Source: an uncultured Clostridia bacterium
GTDB lineage: Bacteria > Bacillota > Clostridia > Peptostreptococcales > Anaerovoracaceae
Assembly (NCBI GenBank): GCA_944383465.1
Contig: CALWPQ010000006.1
Span: forward strand, 1 to 37,182
Reading direction: 5' to 3'
DNA length: 37,182 nucleotides
A model generated the notes under the pieces. It made no database searches and was not told the DNA's origin. It saw nothing but the letters and a program-made list of their open reading frames with translations. A program made the position numbers and the translations under genes. Within the stretch, counting starts at the first letter, position 1. Every line of letters starts with the position of its first letter. Shown here in pieces: positions 33,035 to 37,182 of the stretch.

Positions 33035-34837
33035 TTATTGCTCGCCGCAATCGTTCTGCAGATTCTGCAAACTTTCTTCATTATGCAAGCTCTGCGCGTT
33101 CCGCAGACCTTGTGCCGTCTGCAAATCCGCATATCTGCCGCCTTTTGCCATCAGCTCCTCATGACTTCCGCTTTCGACAATTCTTTCATCGTCTATTACC
33201 GCTATACGATCAGCATTTCTTATCGTTGAAAGCCTATGCGCTATGATGATACTTGTTCTGCCTTCGCTCAGCGCCTCAAGGCTGCTTTGGATTTTCTGTT
33301 CCGTTACGCTGTCAAGCGCACTCGTGGCCTCGTCGAGTATTAGTATCGGCGGATTTTTGAGAAATACGCGCGCAATCGAAAGGCGTTGTTTCTGTCCGCC
33401 CGAAAGCATTATGCCGCGCTCTCCAACATATGTATCGTAGCCGTCGGGCATTTCCATAATTTCCTTATGTATCTCGGCAAGTACCGCAGCGCGCGCCACT
33501 TCTTCATCTGTGGCGTCGGGTCTGCCGTATCTGATATTTTCTCTTATCGTCCCCGCAAAGATAAACACATCCTGCTGAATAATGCCTATATTGCGGCGCA
33601 GGCTGTCCTGCGTATACTTTCTGATGTCTGTACCGTCTATTGTGATTGCTCCCGCCGTGACATCGTAAAAACGCGGCAGCAGATGGCACATCGTCGTCTT
33701 GCCTCCTCCCGATGGTCCAACAAGAGCAAAGCTTTCTCCCGCCTTTATTGAAAGATTTATGTTTTTGAGCACGCAGGTGCCGTCATCGTAATTAAACGAT
33801 ACATTATTATAGACTATGTCTCCGCGCAGCACTCCCGCATCCACCGCATCCGGAGCGTCTTTTATATCCGGCTCCGTTCTCATTATTTCGAGAAATCTGC
33901 TGAAGCCTGCACTGCCCTGCATAAACATTTCCATAAACGTCGCCAGCGTCCTCACCGCTGAAAGGAATGTCGATACATAGAGCGTAAATGTCAAAAGGTC
34001 GATGTAATTCATTTCACCGCGCATTATAAGGTAGCCGCCAAAAGTAATTACAATTACCTGCATAATACCCATAGTAAATTCCATACCGCCGTGAAAGACA
34101 CCCATTGCTTTATAATAATCCGCCTTGGCAGTCTTAAACATATCATTGCTTTTTTTGAATTTACTCTCTTCCGTACTCTCGTTTACAAAGGCCTTGGCCG
34201 TGCGGATGCCGCTGATGCTGCTTTCTATCGACGCATTTATCTCTGCCGTCTTTTTCTTAACCTCAAGATTTGCTTTCAGCATATTTGTGCGCTGTCTCTG
34301 TGTAAAAAATATAAAAATCGGTATCACTATAGCGAGCACAAGCGCCAGCTTCCAGTTTACAGTCATCAAAACTGAAAGCGAGCCCGCAAGCGTCAGCACC
34401 GAAATCACCACATTTTCCGGTCCGTGATGCGCAAGCTCAGTAATATCAAAAAGATCTGTCGTGATTCTGCTCATAAGTACGCCTGTACGGTTATTGTCGT
34501 AAAAGCTAAAGCTCAGCTCCTGCATATGACTGAACACTTCTTCTCTCATATCAGCCTCTACAAGCACACCCATCTTGTGTCCAAATACGGTTATTATGTA
34601 ATAAAATACCGACCTTAAAACATACGCCGCTATAATTATTCCCATAACTATAAAAAAAGTCTTAAAAAGATGATTGGGCAAATATAGCTCCATACTTTTT
34701 TTAGATACAAACGGAAATATCAGATCTATCGCCGCCACAGCTATAGCACAGAACATATCTATTGCAAACAGCGTTCGGTGCGGCTTAAAATATGAAAAGA
34801 AAAGCACAAAAGGGTGTTTTGAATAATCTTTTTTCAT
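33035..34837 (-). CDS. ABC exporter, MsbA/BmrA-like homodimer type
   Basis: A 600-residue fused exporter. The six-helix membrane domain covers about 15-320 and the ATPase domain about 345-585, with Walker A GPSGGGKTT, Q-loop IIQQD, signature LSGGQKQR, Walker B ILILDEATSALD and H-loop IAHRL. The C-terminus carries an unusual N/Q-rich repeat of LRNAQSLHNEESLQNLQN type. Substrate could be lipid, peptide or drug. AAGGAG lies at the end of the preceding gene, 2 bases away. The fragment at 6112-6198 derives from a close relative of its helix-4 region. Confidence 0.93.
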   Translation of the reverse strand: MKKDYSKHPFVLFFSYFKPHRTLFAIDMFCAIAVAAIDLIFPFVSKKSMELYLPNHLFKTFFIVMGIIIAAYVLRSVFYYIITVFGHKMGVLVEADMREEVFSHMQELSFSFYDNNRTGVLMSRITTDLFDITELAHHGPENVVISVLTLAGSLSVLMTVNWKLALVLAIVIPIFIFFTQRQRTNMLKANLEVKKKTAEINASIESSISGIRTAKAFVNESTEESKFKKSNDMFKTAKADYYKAMGVFHGGMEFTMGIMQVIVITFGGYLIMRGEMNYIDLLTFTLYVSTFLSAVRTLATFMEMFMQGSAGFSRFLEIMRTEPDIKDAPDAVDAGVLRGDIVYNNVSFNYDDGTCVLKNINLSIKAGESFALVGPSGGGKTTMCHLLPRFYDVTAGAITIDGTDIRKYTQDSLRRNIGIIQQDVFIFAGTIRENIRYGRPDATDEEVARAAVLAEIHKEIMEMPDGYDTYVGERGIMLSGGQKQRLSIARVFLKNPPILILDEATSALDSVTEQKIQSSLEALSEGRTSIIIAHRLSTIRNADRIAVIDDERIVESGSHEELMAKGGRYADLQTAQGLRNAQSLHNEESLQNLQNDCGEQ

Positions 34838-34839
34838 AC

Positions 34840-35382
34840 TTAAATGCTCCTTTTATCCGGATTTTCGTCCATTTTGTCTGAATTTTCGTCCGCCGCCTGT
34901 CTGTAAAGCGGTAATCTCATTTCATACATTTCACGGAAAAGTTTTTCTTTCTTAATTTCATCATCTCCGTACATAAACGCATAAGGCACAGTATCATCGT
35001 TTTTGGCTCTTTCCCAAAGAACGTCTATATCCTCTTCAATGAAAACCGCTTTGCCTTTTTTAATTATTTCAAGCGACATTTCGTCGAGCACCACACCATC
35101 ACCGCATACGACAACAAGCCTGTCCGGATATACCTCATTCTTTGCACAGCCAAGCTTACAATTCGCATCGTCAAGCTTAGAAAGCACTTCAAATTCGTGA
35201 TTTCTGTATGCATGCTCTCCGTTTATCATACAGAGCCTCTTCACATTTCGTCCATCGAGTCTCTCTATCTCGTCATCAAGTATGAGAAGTTCGCAGCCGA
35301 GCTTTTGTGAAAGCTTACGTCCTGCTTCTCTTCTCTCCGCTCCTATATATCCTATAATATAATATCTTTGACTATTTTCCAT
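34840..35382 (-). CDS. Degenerate shikimate-kinase-like protein (probable pseudoenzyme)
   Basis: A 180-residue protein that follows the shikimate kinase layout: beta1 and P-loop position YYIIGYIGAERREAG (7-21), LLILDDEIERLDG (33-44), HAYRNHEFEVL (58-67), VVVCGDGVVLDE (90-101) and the end region MRLPLYRQAA. Key residues are lost: the Walker A G-x-x-G-x-G-K-S/T reads GYIGAERR (E16, R17, R18 in place of G, K, S/T), and the shikimate-binding GGG reads CGDG. Phosphate transfer is therefore unlikely. Sequence is otherwise intact, so it is not a plain pseudogene. ATG 35382 has GAGGGG upstream. It is 2 bases from the exporter gene and 10 from the preceding one. Confidence 0.72.
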   Translation of the reverse strand: MENSQRYYIIGYIGAERREAGRKLSQKLGCELLILDDEIERLDGRNVKRLCMINGEHAYRNHEFEVLSKLDDANCKLGCAKNEVYPDRLVVVCGDGVVLDEMSLEIIKKGKAVFIEEDIDVLWERAKNDDTVPYAFMYGDDEIKKEKLFREMYEMRLPLYRQAADENSDKMDENPDKRSI

Positions 35383-35392
35383 AAACCCCTCA

Positions 35393-35899
35393 CTAAGCAT
35401 CATTCTGTGTGTCTTCAGAAAGCGGCATACCGGACGATATGCTGCTTGCGCTCATCACATCGCCATAAATAAGCCTGCCGGCCGCTGCATCAAGCTGTAT
35501 ATTCGGGAAAAATCCGAGTTCAATCATTCGCATTATATTTTTTTGCGTAGTCTGAACGGTTTCGTGCACGGACACTGCAAACACGCTTATATACATATTT
35601 GAATCTACTGCAAGAAATTTTACATACTCGTAATATTTTTTGACAAAGTTATTGTTTTTTACGCCGAACATAATTAAAATCACACCGATTATCATCAAAC
35701 CAAAAAACAGCAAAACTTTGCCGATAAAATCCGCAAAACCAAAATACATATACCAATTTATATAAATAAAAAAATCTACAGTCAATTTTGCCATAGAAAT
35801 AAGTCCCGCCGCTGCAAGTACAATGCCGGCCACTATTTCTATATTTCCTCTTACTTTTAATTTGCCAACTTCTGCCGGTATATTAAAATTATTTTCCAT
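35393..35899 (-). CDS. Small membrane protein of unknown function (two helices)
   Basis: A 168-residue protein with two hydrophobic helices (about 20-45 and 58-80) and a C-terminal soluble part from about 85 (FVKKYYEYVKFLAVDSN, IELGFFPNIQLDAAAGRLI, probably cytoplasmic). The latter resembles the short helical segment in PCI/SHOCT-like bacterial domains, which is not proof of function. GGAG lies 11 bases before the ATG. It heads the tightly packed group with the kinase-like protein, exporter and nucleotidyltransferase, and may be a membrane partner of that system. Confidence 0.75.
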   Translation of the reverse strand: MENNFNIPAEVGKLKVRGNIEIVAGIVLAAAGLISMAKLTVDFFIYINWYMYFGFADFIGKVLLFFGLMIIGVILIMFGVKNNNFVKKYYEYVKFLAVDSNMYISVFAVSVHETVQTTQKNIMRMIELGFFPNIQLDAAAGRLIYGDVMSASSISSGMPLSEDTQNDA

Positions 35900-35968
35900 A
35901 CAATTAACTCCATGTATTTATATTGAGACCGCATTTACTTAAATCAATCCGCACAGTCATAGCCTGCA

Positions 35969-36373
35969 CTATAAAGAGCGTATATGTGCCGCTCTGCTTT
36001 TTTTAATCATCCTTTTAGTAATAAAAAGCATTAGTATTATTATAATATAAATCGCAAGCAATAAGAGCTGAACGCTAATAAAAGTCCCGACAGGCGATTT
36101 AAATATAAAACTAAATATGATATTTACCGCTAAAACAGTCAGCAAATACATAAATGAAAAAATTATAAACAAAAGCCTTATCCAAAAGGCGGTGCCTCTC
36201 TTTGTATACTCCGAAACGGCAACAGCGCACGAAAATACCGCAGCTGCCAAAAAAAACGAAAGTCCCGCCCAAAAAAGTCCCGTTCTTTCAGTAACAAAAA
36301 TAAACGAAAGCGCTGTATAAAGTATTGCAATAACTGCAAATGCCGACATCAAAATCCATTTCTTTTTCATCAT
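35969..36373 (-). CDS. Small four-helix membrane protein of unknown function
   Basis: A 134-residue protein with four hydrophobic segments (about 6-27, 32-52, 64-88, 98-120), basic ends, and no soluble domain. I recognise no family. AAAGGTTTAAG precedes tandem ATG codons. A near-consensus promoter at 36417-36445 reads into it, and the next gene starts 69 bases after its stop, so it probably opens the operon that ends with the nucleotidyltransferase. Confidence 0.75.
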   Translation of the reverse strand: MMKKKWILMSAFAVIAILYTALSFIFVTERTGLFWAGLSFFLAAAVFSCAVAVSEYTKRGTAFWIRLLFIIFSFMYLLTVLAVNIIFSFIFKSPVGTFISVQLLLLAIYIIIILMLFITKRMIKKSRAAHIRSL

Positions 36374-36416
36374 ATCTTAAACCTTTTTTGATTTTGCAAA
36401 ACACTTTTACCGTATA

Positions 36417-36445
36417 ATTATATTACAAGAGTCTTAATTTTTCAA
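36417..36445 (-). promoter_or_regulatory. Promoter of the membrane-protein/exporter operon
   Basis: Minus-strand TTGAAA (36445-36440), 17-base spacer, TATAAT (36422-36417), about 44 bases before the first gene. Confidence 0.8.
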
Positions 36446-36768
36446 TGCTCCTTCACAAAAAGAGAACTCTGCTTCGGCAAATTGATGTTAGCTTTTAATA
36501 TATGGATTTAGGTAAATAAAACCGTTAATCTTATAGATATTAAAACAAAAATTAAAAATGCACGAATAGCCGCGCAGCTTGCACTTAAGTAAGCTGCGCG
36601 GTTATCGTGTGTAAATAAAAAGACTATACCCGCAGTAAAAGCGAACATCCAAAATGCCGCTGACGGATTTTTAATTTATCAAAAATCTTTTGATTTATGC
36701 GGGGAGAACAATCGCAAATTGCTTATTGCATCCATCCAATCGGGCTTTTTGATATTTCATTATTATTT
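36446..36768. other. Intergenic region left of the P-type ATPase
   Basis: It holds the ATPase terminator (36561-36609). The rest shows only short frames without ribosome binding sites: a 21-codon frame beginning MKYQKARLDG just after the ATPase, and a hydrophobic frame that runs through the hairpin. I see no gene. Confidence 0.5.
36561..36609 (-). terminator. Strong hairpin terminator of the P-type ATPase gene
   Basis: A stem of about 19 pairs with one bulge (CACGAATAGCCGCGCAGCTT with AAGCTGCGCGGTTATCGTG), loop GCACTTAAGT. On the minus strand it is followed by CATTTTTAATTTTTG. Confidence 0.75.
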
Positions 36769-37182
36769 TTACGGGAGCAGTAGATTCGTCATACTGCGAA
36801 GACTGACACCCAGCGTAGACAGATTGTGAAGCATAGCGGAAGTAGCCGGAGCCAAAACTCCCATAGCTCCCAAGGCAATCAGAGTTCCGTTAAAACCGAT
36901 GACAAACCGGTAATTTGCGCGTATCCGCCTCATCAGCGCCGAAGAAAGTGCGCGCAGTTTTACTAACTCGAACAGGTCGTCAGCAGCAATAGTAATGTCC
37001 GCAATTTCACGCGCGATGGCCGCTCCGTCGCTGATAGCAACGCCTACATTAGCCGCAGACAACGCGGGAGAGTCATTGATTCCATCGCCTATCATTACCA
37101 CCGTGCGGCTCTAAGCCCGTTCCTCCTGAACAAAACGGGCTTTATCTTCCGGCAGCACCTCAGAGCGGTACTCGCCTACACC
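36769..37182 (-). pseudogene. Heavy-metal P-type ATPase C-terminus with in-frame stop (cut by window edge)
   Basis: The last 138 codons of a P1B-type metal-transporting ATPase. Readable parts are EVLPEDKARFVQEERA, then TAG at 37113-37111, then SRTVVMIGDGINDSPALS with the invariant hinge motif GDGIND, followed by VGVAISDGAAIAREIADI and two C-terminal helices (NYRFVIGFNGTLIALGAMG and the last ending SMTNLLLP). Homologous residues run straight across the TAG with no gap, so one base change explains it. The downstream part could in theory start at GTG 37101 but would lack all transport and catalytic sites. The metal cannot be told because the membrane metal-site helix is outside the window. Confidence 0.8.

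Noticed and set aside
35974..36002. Hairpin AGAGCG/CGCTCT followed by seven T on the plus strand
   Set aside because: It lies inside the 3' coding end of the four-helix protein, where the T-run is simply lysine codons on the other strand; no plus-strand gene precedes it.
36530..36690. Hydrophobic minus-strand frame reading through the terminator hairpin
   Set aside because: Hydrophobicity is what an AT-rich strand gives by chance. The hairpin with T-run explains the sequence better, and there is no ribosome binding site.
37111..37113. TAG in the ATPase read as pyrrolysine or another recoded codon
   Set aside because: Many genes here use TAG or TAA as normal stops, this family has no known recoding at the site, and a point mutation or error at the window edge is simpler.
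1..37182. Search for CRISPR arrays, tRNA genes, IS elements, toxin-antitoxin pairs and prophage genes
   Set aside because: I found no regularly spaced repeats, cloverleaf-like sequences, transposase motifs or phage structural genes on either strand.

Overview
The window looks like a chromosomal segment of a Gram-positive anaerobe of the class Clostridia, with moderate GC. The evidence is the gene set (WalR-like regulator, rpsF-ssb-rpsR, YybS-GdpP-L9-DnaB block, DnaD-type replication protein, ClpB behind a CIRCE operator, lipoproteins with lipoboxes, DHA2 and IrtAB-like exporters), strong AGGAGG-type ribosome binding sites, and TTGACA/TATAAT promoters. Both ends cut through genes: an aldo/keto reductase at the left and a heavy-metal P-type ATPase at the right. 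Each of these shows a lesion within about 100 bases of the edge, so the window may be a whole draft contig.

Layout. 1-3.2 kb: ferredoxin-like aldo/keto reductase tail, an orphan WalR-like response regulator, and a subtilisin-family protease without a signal peptide. 3.3-6.3 kb: a lipoprotein, a surface protein with two copper-amine-oxidase-like repeats and two PepSY repeats, then a 0.7 kb gap holding a decayed ABC-transporter fragment. 6.3-15 kb: the replication/ribosome block. On the minus strand, yybS, gdpP, rplI, dnaB, a DnaD-like gene and an M23 LysM/G5 peptidase run leftward. Head to head with them, rpsF-ssb-rpsR run rightward from a shared 230-base control region.

15-19.3 kb: clpB under a perfect CIRCE, an M50 site-2-type protease, and a small two-LysM protein followed by a structured, terminator-ended 3' region. 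19.5-23.9 kb: an IrtAB-like heterodimeric ABC exporter with its TetR regulator and clear candidate operators. 24-31.2 kb: cardiolipin synthase, a large lipoprotein with a PstS-like binding lipoprotein, and a two-gene unit of membrane-anchored SGNH esterase and 14-helix MFS exporter. 31.4-32.1 kb: a LUD-domain (LutC-like) protein. 32.1-36.4 kb: a tight minus-strand operon of two small membrane proteins, a degenerate shikimate-kinase-like protein, an MsbA-like ABC exporter and a sugar nucleotidyltransferase.

Most unusual points: a DnaD protein carrying what looks like the N-terminal zinc region of the helicase loader but no AAA+ ATPase; a GdpP without its membrane helices; a shikimate-kinase fold that has lost its P-loop inside an exporter operon; a remnant of a paralogous ABC transporter; and a shared TTAGC-N4-GCTAA palindrome in front of two unrelated loci. 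No tRNA, rRNA, CRISPR array or insertion sequence was seen.
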